This document shows, one piece after another, positions 1 through 8,946 of a stretch of 64,000 nucleotides of DNA. The notes below the pieces were generated by a model. It made no database searches. It saw only the letters and a program-made list of their open reading frames with translations, and was not told the DNA's origin. The stretch covers positions 1-64,000 of the forward strand of contig CBDAVS010000030.1 of NCBI GenBank assembly GCA_965201085.1, written 5' to 3'. The stretch is from JAPOUP01 sp965201085 (GTDB taxonomy: Bacteria; Pseudomonadota; Alphaproteobacteria; Rhodobacterales; Rhodobacteraceae). The translations under genes were made by a program, and so were the position numbers. Each line of letters begins with the position of its first letter. The stretch's first letter is position 1.

Positions 1-712
1 GCATCTGTCCGGCGGCGGGACAATTCGAAAGACTGTTGAGAATAATGGAGCGCATAGTTGCAGATTTCGGTTTCTGGGGTCTTGGTCGCATGGCTGATGT
101 GAGTCGTCGGGTTCACTGTGGTTGCAGGAATTCGAGTATGCCCTGACTGATATGAATAGCGGATAGCGCAGCATCATGCCGCCGTGGGAAGGCAGGCAGA
201 GGATGAGCGGCAAGAATTTCACCTGCAGACAGTGTAAAGCGAGACGGTTCTCCAATGTTCGCTGTCAATGACGCTGGGTCGATTCCAAGACGAAGACACA
301 GGTTGGGGCATCTGCCGCTGCCTCGACAAATTTCAGTGCCGATGGTTGGTGGAATCGCGGACCGCCGGATTTTCCGGAGTCCAGCATCCGCCAATCTATA
401 TTTCTCTGCGCCAGTACCTTTCCTTCGCGGAAGGGGCCGCGGAACCCCGCTCCGAAATTTCCTTGCGAACGTTGGGTGACGCCCACCGAGGGACTCTGAG
501 AATCTGACTTCATTTGAAAGCGCTTGAATTACGCCTAGACAAACCTTTGGCGAGAGATACCTTCGGAAATTCGACTTTTTCTCAGGACCTAGGTGACCGT
601 CAGTCAATCTGGATGGAGTCTGGCGAGGCAGCTGTCCCGCGCAATGGGTAACCATTGGAAATCGTGCGCTTGCGGCGGATCCGGTTGACCGTGCGGTTAT
701 CGCAACGGGATG
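1..712. other. No assignable gene
   Basis: This stretch ends at the left inverted repeat of the IS630-type element. Open frames exist on both strands, but none shows a family motif that I recognise, and the longest one (minus strand) runs out of this DNA into the IS end, which argues against a real gene. It may hold the eroded end of a gene lying to the left of the window. Confidence 0.5.
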
Positions 713-1937
713 TAATACCAATCCAACAAAGTAATCACCCACCGGAGCTTTCATCTGGGTTCATCGCTGCCCAGCGCCGCCGTCCGAGAGAGGCGATGCG
801 GTCTGGCTGGCCGGCGAAGTCCTTCCGGACCTCCTCGACGGCGCCCTTGATCCCCCGCACCGTTTCGAACGTCCGGTTGGCGAAGTGGCGCTTCTTCAGG
901 AAGCCGAACGCCGTTTCCATCGGGTTGGGTCCGGGGCTGTAGGGAGGCGGATGCAGCGGGGACAGGCTGGAAGGGATGGCCAGCGTCCTGGCTTTGCGCC
1001 ATCCGGCGCCGTCGGGGATGACCGGCGCATGGCGTCCGGTGGGGGTCGCCGCGCCGGCCGCCGCCGGATGCCGGTTCATTTCCCCGGTGTCGGCCCTGTC
1101 GCGGACATGGCCGGCGGCGACGGACCGCCGGGGGCGGAAAGCGGCGAAAGGATAGCGGTAGCCATGGCGGTGACCGCGCGGGATGCGCGGGCGGGTTCCC
1201 CGACGGGCCCACACCGGGGTGAGCGGGCCCTTCCGTCCGATCCGGCTTTCGTCCTGGAACCGGATGTCCACCGCCTCCGCCGGCACCCCCTCCGGCAGGA
1301 CATCCCGCGCAAGGCTCTGGAAATCGCGGCGAAACGCTTCCCGGAGGGCCGGGTGCGCGGGCCGGGGCGACAGGTGGCGGAAGGACAGGGAACGGATCAG
1401 GCGACGGACAGCCTCGACGCGGAACGCCACGCCGAGGGCATGCCGGATCCTGTCCCGGAGCGCCGCGACCGTCCATGGCCTGGACCCTTCGGCGGCGCCG
1501 GCCTCCAGCCACTCCCGGACCTGGTCCTTCCGGTCCGCGCCCAGGCGGCTGGGGCGTCCGCAGCGCCGCCGGGTCGCCGGAGCGGCGGCGCCGCCGTCGC
1601 TGTGGCGCCGGACCCGGTCGCGCAGGGTCTGCCGGGCGATCCGGCAGCGGCGGGCGATCTCCGCCCGCGACATGGATGTCCCAGCAACCATGACGGTCGC
1701 CGCCAGCCGCCTGCGATGGTCCGGCTCCCTGCGTTTCCGCACGGTCTCCCCAAGCTCCGCAGGCCTGTGACCGGCACCGGTGACCTGAACAGCTGCAGGC
1801 ATGTCTTCCTCCCTGTGCTGATGTGCAAACCACAGGATACGGAAAGACCGCGCCGGTCACATCACGCATCACCGGCCGGATATGGATCGGAGGTTCCCAC
1901 TCTGTTCGTGAGCCATTACTTTGTTGGATTGGTATTA
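713..1937 (-). mobile_element. IS630-type insertion sequence
   Basis: A perfect 23-bp inverted repeat bounds the element: positions 713-735 are the exact reverse complement of 1915-1937. The outermost dinucleotide on both sides is TA, the target that IS630/Tc1 elements duplicate, so the element proper is about 715-1935. One transposase frame fills it on the minus strand. The ends are undamaged, so insertion was probably fairly recent or the element is still under selection. An IS30-type element begins four bases after the right end. Confidence 0.9.
735..1802 (-). CDS. IS630-family transposase
   Basis: DDE transposase of 355 residues that cuts and joins the ends of its own element. The N-terminal third carries a helix-turn-helix segment (MSRAEIARRCRIARQTLRDR) followed by a second DNA-binding region rich in Arg. 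The catalytic part shows the usual IS630 landmarks: FQDESRIGRKG (first Asp), VIPDGAGW (second Asp) and the SPGPNPMETAFGFLKKR stretch holding the final Glu. The frame stays open through the catalytic core. The stretch between the first two Asp motifs is Arg-rich and less typical, so a compensated frameshift there is possible. The stop lies inside the left inverted repeat. Whether the enzyme is active cannot be told from sequence. Confidence 0.85.
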   Translation of the reverse strand: MPAAVQVTGAGHRPAELGETVRKRREPDHRRRLAATVMVAGTSMSRAEIARRCRIARQTLRDRVRRHSDGGAAAPATRRRCGRPSRLGADRKDQVREWLEAGAAEGSRPWTVAALRDRIRHALGVAFRVEAVRRLIRSLSFRHLSPRPAHPALREAFRRDFQSLARDVLPEGVPAEAVDIRFQDESRIGRKGPLTPVWARRGTRPRIPRGHRHGYRYPFAAFRPRRSVAAGHVRDRADTGEMNRHPAAAGAATPTGRHAPVIPDGAGWRKARTLAIPSSLSPLHPPPYSPGPNPMETAFGFLKKRHFANRTFETVRGIKGAVEEVRKDFAGQPDRIASLGRRRWAAMNPDESSGG

Positions 1938-2126
1938 TTCGCCCCCACTTCCAGTCCGAAGTGCAACACCGGCCCGTCTCCGGAGCGAGGGGGTGGCCCC
2001 GAGCGGAGGAGGCGGGCCGGTGTTGAGGGATTTTCCGGCCAGGGGCCCGGATTCCACGCGGAACACGGCGGCTGTCCCTTCGGATCGGAGCGTAGCCGGG
2101 CCTCCCGGCGGCGGCAGGGCCCCGCG

Positions 2127-2214
2127 GCGGGAGGTGGCGCGCCCGTCCGGGCGAATCGTGTCCGTCTCGGCCCAGTCGCTCTGCACGCGGGAGGTGGCGC
2201 GCCCGTCCGGGCGA
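2127..2214. repeat. Two 28-bp direct repeats, period 60
   Basis: The 28-bp unit containing GAGGTGGCGCGCCCGTCC occurs at 2127-2154 and again at 2187-2214, inside the non-coding part of the IS30-type element between its left end and the transposase stop. Only two copies exist. They are probably part of the element or a local duplication. Confidence 0.7.
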
Positions 2215-2296
2215 GGGAGGGGGGTGGCCCGACCGAAACCGGGCGGGCGCGCCTGCGGAATTCCCTCTCCCCCGTCGGCCGACGGGGCGAAGCGCC

Positions 2297-3282
2297 TCAG
2301 GGAGGCCGCGCCCGCGCGAAAGCCTCCGCCGGCGTCAGGTGGCCGGGCGCCTTGCGGGGGCGCGCGTTCAGGATGTCCTGGACCCGCTTCACGCGGGCGT
2401 CCGTGACCTGCCGCAGGTCGGTCCCCTTCGGCAGGTACCGGGGCGGCGGCCCGTCGGTGTGCCCGTTCAGGCCCCGCTCCCACGAGTGGTGGGGCATCGG
2501 GAGGAGGAAGTCGGCCTCCAGCGCCTTCGCCACCTCCGCGTGCCCCGCGAACTCCCTGCCGTTGTCCGCCGTGATCGCGTGGACCCTGGCGCCGGGACCC
2601 TCGGGAAGGTCGGTCATCGCCCCGCCGACCGCCTCCGCCCTCTTTCCGTCAATCCATTGGAGAAGCGTGAATTCCGACGCCCGGTCCACAGGCGACACCA
2701 CCGCGCCGCCATGACCCCCGCCGATCACCGTATCCGCCTCCCGGTCACCGATCCTCACCTTCCTGTCGACGATCTTTACCTTCCTGTCGACGATCTCCGG
2801 GCGCTCCGGGATGTCCCTCCGGCCCGGGATGTGACCCCGGTCCGCGTGGCGGCCACCCTTCCAGTTCGGTTTCTTTCCCCGCCGCCGCAGGTGCCCGCAA
2901 AGCGTCCCTCCGTCCCCGCGGTCCGTGCGTACGAGGTCGTATATCCGCTGACAGCCGACCATGCCGGGGTCCTCCAGCCGGAGACGCCCCGGGACCCGCT
3001 CCGGGCTCCAGCCCTCCCCGGCTTCGCCACGACCTTCGCCCGGCGCTCCTCCGTCAGCTTCCCCGGGACCGAAGAGGCCCCGCTCCGGCGCGCCGACGCC
3101 ATCCTTCGCGCCTGTCCCTGCCGGTATCCCCGCCCGCCGCCGTCGCGTCGGATCTTCCGCGATATGGTGGCTGGATGGCGGCCCGGATGCCTCGCGATGG
3201 CCCCGTCCGAAAGCCCGCTTTTCCCCGTCGCGTATATCTGGCATCTTCCGTCGAAGGTCAGATGACGGTAGCCCTCGGACAT
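2297..3282 (-). pseudogene. IS30-family transposase, frameshifted
   Basis: The N-terminal part is read from 3282 and shows the IS30 start pattern (YRHLTFDGRCQIYATGKSG, then GRHPATISRKIRRD helix-turn-helix). After roughly residue 80 homology moves to another frame near 3010-3030, where EGWSPERVPGRLRLED and the catalytic domain continue to 2297. The first Asp (GDREADTVIGG) and second Asp (ITADNGREF) motifs remain. In the third motif the usual Asn-Glu-Asn-Thr-Asn-Gly reads NGHTDG, so the catalytic Glu looks lost. A 21-bp tandem duplication (IVDRKVKIVDRKVRIG) sits before the first Asp. The copy should be inactive. Confidence 0.85.
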
Positions 3283-3601
3283 GACACTCTCCCATTGTTC
3301 ACACAGGGACTGTCGCCGTTATCCGGCCGATTCGCAGGATGCCGCGCCACCGGCGCGGCTTCCCACCATCAACGGTGTTGCACTTCAGGGCGGAACGGGG
3401 GGTATGTTTAATGCGGGGGTACTGTTGATACGATGCAGCGGATCAAATCCGCCAGCTCCGACCTCGCGGCAGGTGAAGGTGCGGTCATGCGTGCTCACGA
3501 AACGGATACGACCTGTCGGGGTATGGTGCGATTTTGGAAGACGGCTTGCCGACGGTCGCCAATATGTGGCGTAAGCAGAAAAACGGAAGAGGACATCGAA
3601 T

Positions 3602-4483
3602 ATGGCTGATCTTGATGGACTTAGAGATGGCAAGGATTTTGGCCTCGACAGGCCGCAGGAAACCCACGGCTTCTTTCTTAAGGGAAACGCGCATTACGAC
3701 TGGGGTCTGAAAAACCGCATGAGCCGCATATTTGATCACAGATCCGGCCGTACGGTCATGCTGGCATTCGATCACGGGTACTTTCAGGGGCCGACTCGAG
3801 GGCTGGAGCGCATCGATTTGAGCATTTTGCCGCTGGCGGAGCATGCCGATACGTTAATGTGCACCCGAGGCGTGCTGAGGTCTATGATTCCACCTACTGT
3901 CACGAAACCGGTTGTGCTGAGAGCCTCGGGAGGGAATTCAGTTCTGAGGGAACTTGAGAACGAGACCGTTGCGGTTGATATCGAAGATGCTGTCCGACTG
4001 GGTGTATGCGCCATGGCGGCGCAGGTGTATATCGGTTCTGATTTTGAGCATAAATCAATCAAGAACGTCATTGATCTTATTGATACCGGGCAGAAATTCG
4101 GCATTCCGACTCTTGCGGTAACCGGTGTCGGCAAAGAAATGTCCCGGGACGTCCGATACTTCGGATTGGCGACCCGGATCGCGGCGGAAATCGGTGCCCA
4201 TTACGTCAAGAGCTACTTTGTCGAAGAAGGCTTTGAGCAGGTCTGCGCGGCCTGCCCGGTTCCGATCGTCATCGCAGGTGGAAAAAAGATCCCTGAACTT
4301 CAGGCACTGCAGATGGCCTACCGTGCCATAGATCAGGGTGCCGCGGGCGTTGATATGGGCCGAAACATCTTTCAGGCCGATTATCCGGTGGCGATGATCA
4401 AGGCGGTCAGGCAAGTGGTCCATGAACTTGCGAAGCCCGAACACGCGTTCGAGATGTATAACGATCTGAGAGCCAGGGCTTAG
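3602..4483 (+). CDS. lsrF: LsrF-type thiolase/aldolase (AI-2 catabolism family)
   Basis: Protein of 293 residues that closely resembles LsrF, the cytoplasmic class I aldolase-fold enzyme transferring an acetyl group from 3-hydroxy-5-phosphonooxypentane-2,4-dione to CoA, giving acetyl-CoA and DHAP. The active-site Lys of the Escherichia coli enzyme (Lys203) is matched here at the same number in HYVKSYFVEEG. PIVIAGGKK and GAAGVDMGRNIFQ form the phosphate-binding end of the barrel, and AFDHGYFQGP is the usual early strand. A ribosome site AAGAGGA lies about nine bases before the ATG. The next gene downstream is glpD-like, and no LsrACDB-type transporter is visible. The true substrate may therefore be a phosphorylated sugar or polyol derivative other than AI-2. 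Confidence 0.85.
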   Translation: MADLDGLRDGKDFGLDRPQETHGFFLKGNAHYDWGLKNRMSRIFDHRSGRTVMLAFDHGYFQGPTRGLERIDLSILPLAEHADTLMCTRGVLRSMIPPTVTKPVVLRASGGNSVLRELENETVAVDIEDAVRLGVCAMAAQVYIGSDFEHKSIKNVIDLIDTGQKFGIPTLAVTGVGKEMSRDVRYFGLATRIAAEIGAHYVKSYFVEEGFEQVCAACPVPIVIAGGKKIPELQALQMAYRAIDQGAAGVDMGRNIFQADYPVAMIKAVRQVVHELAKPEHAFEMYNDLRARA

Positions 4484-4569
4484 GATTGGGACGCATTCCC
4501 AGCGATCGAATGGGCCTGAGTCACCGGCTCCTCTCGCTGGCGGGCAGTGCGAACCCCAATGATTGACAT

Positions 4570-6204
4570 ATGCAAACCTACGATCAACAGACGGTAAGCT
4601 CCGAGTCGTTCGACCTTTTTGTGATCGGTGGTGGGATCAATGGCTGCGGTATCGCACGGGACGCCGCAGGCCGTGGCCTGTCGGTTGGTCTGGCGGAGCG
4701 CGATGATCTTGGAGGCGCCACATCGTCAGCGTCCACCAAGCTGTTCCACGGCGGACTGAGATACCTAGAATATTTTGAGTTTCGGCTGGTACGTCATGCG
4801 CTGGCCGAGCGTGAAACTCTCCTTCGGGCAATGCCACATATCTCCTGGCCGCTGCGTTTCATCCTGCCACTGCATCCAGACATGCGGTTTCCCGTCGAGA
4901 CGCCGGCATCCCGTGTTCTCGCGCGGGTTCTGCCCTGGATGAAAGGTCGTCGTCCGGCATGGCTGATTCGCTTTGGTCTCTTTCTCTATGACCGTCTTGG
5001 CGGCCGGGAAATCCTGCCCGGCACACGGTCTCTGGACCTCGGATCCTCCGTTGAAGGCGCGCCGCTGAAGCCGATTTATTCCAAGGCTTTCGAATACTCC
5101 GACTGCTGGGTGGAGGACTCCCGGCTGGTGGTGCTGAATGCACGGGATGCGGAAAGGCGAGGTGCGACCATCCTTGCTCGGACAGCGGTGCTTTCCGCGG
5201 CGCGTGTCAACGGCATCTGGACGATTTCGCTACGGGACAGCCTTGACGGGTCGATTCGGAACGCTCAGGCCAGAGTTCTGGTGAATGCCGCGGGGCCTTG
5301 GGTCGGCGATGTAGTCCAGAACCGCCTGCGGCTTGACTCGCCGGAAAGCGTCAGGCTGGTACGCGGAAGCCATATCGTCATCCGAAAGCTTTACGACCAC
5401 GACAAATGTTATTTCTTTCAGGGCGAGGATGGACGGATTGCCTTCGCGATTCCCTACGAGACCGACTTTACGCTGATCGGAACCACGGATGCTGTGCACA
5501 GAGACCTTGAAGAGCCGCCCAGGTGTTCGACGGCGGAAATGCGCTACCTGATCAATTTCGCCAACATGTATTTCGCGAAAGCCATATCGGAAACTGACAT
5601 TGTCTGGAGTTACTCCGGTGTTCGCCCACTATACGAAGATGGCGCAACCTCCGCCAGCGCAGCGACACGGGACTATGTCCTAAGTCTTGATCGCGGTGGC
5701 GGTGTGCCAGTACTGAATGTCTTCGGAGGCAAGCTAACAACCTATAGATGTCTGGCGGAGGAAGCCCTGGAACGACTGAGGCCCTTTCTGCCTGGAATGA
5801 AGGGCGGGTGGACGGCTGGCGCACCACTGCCTGGTGGAGACTTTCCGGTCGATGGATTTGCGGAGCTGAGAGATGACCTGCGTCGATGCTATCCCTTTTT
5901 GACGGAGGCCTGGGCAAATCGGCTTGTACGGGCTTACGGCACGGAGGCTAGAGAGGTTCTGGGAAGCGCTGGTAGCGCCGAGGAACTTGGCGAGAACTTC
6001 GCCGCGACGCTGACGGCCGCCGAAGTATATTGGCTGATGGATCGCGAATATGCGCATACCGCCGAGGATGTTGTCTGGCGCAGATCCAAGCTGGGGCTGA
6101 GACTGAGTGCGGTTGAAATTACGGCCCTCGACACCTGGATGAAGGCGGAAATCAAGCGCCGCCCCAAGCGGCGGTGCCATAGGAAGAACGCAGAGACAGC
6201 TTAG
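4570..6204 (+). CDS. glpD: FAD-dependent glycerol-3-phosphate dehydrogenase family (GlpD/EryB-like)
   Basis: Protein of 544 residues of the aerobic GlpD family, which oxidises sn-glycerol-3-phosphate to DHAP at the membrane and passes electrons to quinone. The N-terminus carries the FAD-binding dinucleotide fold (FVIGGGINGCGIARDAAGRG), then the GlpD pattern SSASTKLFHGGLRYLE. GVRPLYED and the NVFGGKLTTYR segment near residue 390 bind FAD and substrate, followed by the usual helical C-terminal domain. The gene follows lsrF by 86 bases on the same strand. The family also contains erythritol-4-phosphate dehydrogenase (EryB), so with an FGGY kinase and polyol transporter next door the substrate could be another polyol phosphate. 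Confidence 0.88.
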   Translation: MQTYDQQTVSSESFDLFVIGGGINGCGIARDAAGRGLSVGLAERDDLGGATSSASTKLFHGGLRYLEYFEFRLVRHALAERETLLRAMPHISWPLRFILPLHPDMRFPVETPASRVLARVLPWMKGRRPAWLIRFGLFLYDRLGGREILPGTRSLDLGSSVEGAPLKPIYSKAFEYSDCWVEDSRLVVLNARDAERRGATILARTAVLSAARVNGIWTISLRDSLDGSIRNAQARVLVNAAGPWVGDVVQNRLRLDSPESVRLVRGSHIVIRKLYDHDKCYFFQGEDGRIAFAIPYETDFTLIGTTDAVHRDLEEPPRCSTAEMRYLINFANMYFAKAISETDIVWSYSGVRPLYEDGATSASAATRDYVLSLDRGGGVPVLNVFGGKLTTYRCLAEEALERLRPFLPGMKGGWTAGAPLPGGDFPVDGFAELRDDLRRCYPFLTEAWANRLVRAYGTEAREVLGSAGSAEELGENFAATLTAAEVYWLMDREYAHTAEDVVWRRSKLGLRLSAVEITALDTWMKAEIKRRPKRRCHRKNAETA

Positions 6205-6973
6205 TCGGCGCGCGCTTTGACAGTTCGGGGGTTCCGGCCCGGTTCGGTGCCGGCTTCGGAATGAATGAACGTCGCTCTTCGCGTTGCGGGTTCGGCTTGT
6301 GACAGGTCTGCAGGGACGATTCCGTGACGGCTGTCGCAGGAAGATTCAGCAGCCACTGGAAATGTCGTACCTGACCTGACCCGGGGCATTGCGCAGCCGC
6401 CATGGCGCTGCCCGTCCTGCCCCACATTGCAGGCGGGCAGGGGCGGAAGCATCTACCAGCACCGGTAACGGTCAACCCGTGATACAGGCCCAATGGATAG
6501 ACGCGGCGCCGTTCCAGTGGCTCCAGCAGTCGGTATCCGGGGCCGGCCATGCCCTTCGTGCGCCTTCGGACCCGGATACCTCCCGAGCTGCCGTCCATCT
6601 TCCGTTAGGGGGTGTGACCTTGCGTATCCCGGAGACCGCGGGCTAGGTCGCCGGACCCTCCTTGGATGCAGCTATGGCTGCACTGACAGGGTAGTCACAA
6701 TGAGGCGAATACGTTGGGAATGCGCATGTCCGTAAGCGGCTCCGACTCTTGGGGGCTATTCGGTCGTGGTTGAGGGGGGCAATCGGGAACGCCTGCGCGG
6801 TACGCTGGGACATTCATGGACATGGCCGGCTTCTAGACCTGAAGATCACCCCGAGCCAGCGCATATTGGCAGCGAGGTGCCAGCATGTACGCCCTTGGCA
6901 CGGCCCGGCAATGACAAGTCTGTCGACATCGGGCGACAGGACGGATGACTCTTCAAAGGAAACCGTGTTCCAG
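6205..6973. other. Intergenic stretch between convergent transcripts
   Basis: About 770 bases lie between the glpD-like stop and the stop of the minus-strand ATPase gene. Short open frames exist on both strands, but none shows recognisable motifs or a plausible start. I see no strong stem-loop with a T run. It may be eroded coding sequence. Confidence 0.5.
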
Positions 6974-8086
6974 CTATTGAACCGCCGTCGGCTTGCCAGA
7001 CCCCCAGTGGTGGACTGAGCCCAGGGCGCATTCCGTTTCGGCGTCAAAGAGATGGACGTGATTCCGGTCAAGCGTCAGAAAGACATTCCCGCCCGGTTTC
7101 CATTCGAGGCGTTCGCGCGAAATCGCGCAGACTTCCTTGCCACCAAAGTCGCAGTATAGATAGATTTCCGGACCTGTCGGCTCGACCACATTGATCGAGG
7201 CCGGAATGCCCGGACCCGTCATCGATGGCCGAAAATGCTCGGGCCGGATTCCATAAATCACCTTCTGGCCGACGGCCAGATCCGCAGATGCAGGAAGTGG
7301 AAGCGACTCGCCTCTGAAATTGATGGTGAGACCGCCTTCGCACTTGGCCGCAGCGCCTTCGATCAGGTTAATGCCCGGAGAGCCAATGAACTGCGCCACG
7401 AACAGGTTTGCAGGCCGGTCATAGACGTCCAGCGGGCTGCCGACCTGCTCGATCACGCCGTCGCGCATGATCACGATGAGGTCGGCCATGGTCATCGCTT
7501 CTACCTGATCATGCGTGACATAGACGGTGGTAGTCTTGAGTTTCTGGTGAAGCTCCTTGATCTCCGTGCGCATCTGAACCCGCAGCTTGGCGTCGAGGTT
7601 CGACAGGGGCTCGTCGAACAGGAAGACATCGGGATTGCGCACGATGGCGCGGCCCATCGCGACGCGCTGGCGCTGGCCTCCCGAAAGCTCTTTCGGACGC
7701 CGGTCCAGATATGGCTCAAGCGACAGAACCCTGGCTGCCCAGTTGACGCGTTCTTCGATGATGGCCTTGTTGACTTTTTTCAGACTCATCGAAAAAGCCA
7801 TGTTCTGGTGCACTGACATATGTGCGTAAAGCGCGTAGTTCTGGAACACCATGGCAATGTTCCGGTCCTTGGGATGAACGTTGTTCACCCTGCGGTCGCC
7901 AATGGAAACGGCGCCGGAGGATATCTCCTCGAGCCCGGCGATCATTCTGAGCAGCGTTGACTTTCCGCAGCCAGACGGACCGAGCAGGACCACGAAACTC
8001 CCGTCCTTGATGTCAAGATTGATGCCATGGAGGACCTGTGTTTCTCCGTATTTCTTGACAATTTCATCTATGGTCAAAGATGCCAT
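6974..8086 (-). CDS. Carbohydrate ABC transporter ATPase (UgpC/MalK type)
   Basis: ATP-hydrolysing subunit of 370 residues for a CUT1-type sugar or polyol importer, bound to the two permeases at the inner membrane face. Walker A is GPSGCGKST near residue 37, the Q-loop is MVFQNYALY, the signature is LSGGQRQRVAMGRA, Walker B is VFLFDEPLSNLDA and the switch His lies in VYVTHDQ. The C-terminal MalK-like OB region contains YGIRPEHFRPS. It is the last gene of the nine-gene minus-strand run, three bases after the HAD phosphatase stop. The length is normal for MalK/UgpC. The substrate cannot be read from the ATPase. Confidence 0.9.
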   Translation of the reverse strand: MASLTIDEIVKKYGETQVLHGINLDIKDGSFVVLLGPSGCGKSTLLRMIAGLEEISSGAVSIGDRRVNNVHPKDRNIAMVFQNYALYAHMSVHQNMAFSMSLKKVNKAIIEERVNWAARVLSLEPYLDRRPKELSGGQRQRVAMGRAIVRNPDVFLFDEPLSNLDAKLRVQMRTEIKELHQKLKTTTVYVTHDQVEAMTMADLIVIMRDGVIEQVGSPLDVYDRPANLFVAQFIGSPGINLIEGAAAKCEGGLTINFRGESLPLPASADLAVGQKVIYGIRPEHFRPSMTGPGIPASINVVEPTGPEIYLYCDFGGKEVCAISRERLEWKPGGNVFLTLDRNHVHLFDAETECALGSVHHWGSGKPTAVQ

Positions 8087-8088
8087 GG

Positions 8089-8946
8089 CTATCGGATCCC
8101 CTGCTTGCTTGCGGTGCCGCGCGCGGAAAGTATGTGCTCACCGATCTCAACGAAGCCTTCCGCTCCGCGCGATGGCGAGATATAGGCCGGCAGCGCGTCG
8201 ACCATGTCAATGAAGTCAGCGACATTGGCCACACCGCAGCCATTGGGAAAAAAACTGAACATCGGCGCGTCATTCGGGCTGTCTCCGCAATAGACGAACC
8301 GATCGCGCGTGGCGTCGAGATCGATGTCGAATTCCTCCGACAGCAGGCGCCGGGCCATCGACAGCTTGTCCCAGTCGCCGAACCAGCCATTGACGTGAAT
8401 GGACGAGACCTTGGCCACCGCGCCCGCAGCATGGAAATGGCTGACGATCCGTTCGATATCGTCGGTGTCCAGAGGCGGGACGTCTTCGCGGAAATCTATG
8501 GCGAGGTCTGATTCCCGGTATTTCTGGTCCGCCGCGAGCGCCGCGCCTTTCACGTCATCAAGAATCCGCCGACCGAGCGTATCGAGCTTTCGGCGGTTCT
8601 CTTCCCGCCTGTCGCCGTCAAGGCTTAAGATTCGCCGCATCCGTCGGTTCACGCGGTCATAACGCATCGCGAGAGCGCCGTTTTCTCCTATGACGGCGGC
8701 CACGGGCCAGAACCGGGCGATCATGTCGCACCACCCTGCCGGGCGACCCGTGACCGGGATCACGATAAGCCCTGCTTTCACCAGCTTTTCCAGCATGGCG
8801 TAGGCAGCGGCGGGAAGCCTTCCATCGGTCGTTACGGTGTCGTCGATATCGGTGAGTACGCCGATGAGGTTCCGGCATATCGGCACCGGCAGGTTGGCCA
8901 GCGCCTCCATCCCAGGCGGATCATCGGGCAGGGCGATCTGGTTCAC
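8089..8946 (-). CDS. HAD-superfamily hydrolase (subclass IIB, phosphatase)
   Basis: HAD phosphatase of about 285 residues. Motif I is LTDIDDTVTTDG (nucleophile Asp), motif II is VIPVTGRP, and motif IV is YCGDSPNDAPMF with the Mg-binding Asp residues. The large cap between motifs II and III fits the IIB (Cof/MPGP-like) group, which removes phosphate from sugar or polyol phosphates. I chose the GTG at 8946 because GAGGGG sits about six bases upstream and the codon overlaps the kinase TGA as GTGA. An ATG at 8976 in the same frame would need a longer overlap. Its place between kinase and ATPase suggests that it recycles or detoxifies a phosphorylated intermediate of this pathway; this is inference. 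Confidence 0.8.
   Translation of the reverse strand: MNQIALPDDPPGMEALANLPVPICRNLIGVLTDIDDTVTTDGRLPAAAYAMLEKLVKAGLIVIPVTGRPAGWCDMIARFWPVAAVIGENGALAMRYDRVNRRMRRILSLDGDRREENRRKLDTLGRRILDDVKGAALAADQKYRESDLAIDFREDVPPLDTDDIERIVSHFHAAGAVAKVSSIHVNGWFGDWDKLSMARRLLSEEFDIDLDATRDRFVYCGDSPNDAPMFSFFPNGCGVANVADFIDMVDALPAYISPSRGAEGFVEIGEHILSARGTASKQGIR

Larger units (their letters stand above)
1942..3402 (-). mobile_element. IS30-type insertion sequence, inactivated
   Basis: Imperfect inverted repeats of about 29 bp bound the element: 1942-1970 and, inverted, 3374-3402. They share the core GAAGTGCAACACC, which is typical of IS30-family ends. The transposase inside is frameshifted. The left end lies four bases from the right TA of the IS630-type element, so one of the two landed almost exactly beside the other. 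No clear target duplication can be read because the left flank is the other element. Confidence 0.8.

Noticed and set aside
113..754. Minus-strand open frame of 213 codons at the left edge
   Set aside because: Its beginning lies inside the IS630 inverted repeat, and its text (Arg/Pro-rich, no motifs) shows no protein family.
2127..2214. Two 28-bp repeats at 60-bp period, like a CRISPR unit
   Set aside because: There are only two units, they lie inside an IS30-type element and no cas gene is in the window.
885..2714. Open frame of 609 codons on the plus strand
   Set aside because: It runs antisense through two transposase genes and across both IS ends. It is a by-product of high GC, with no family motifs.
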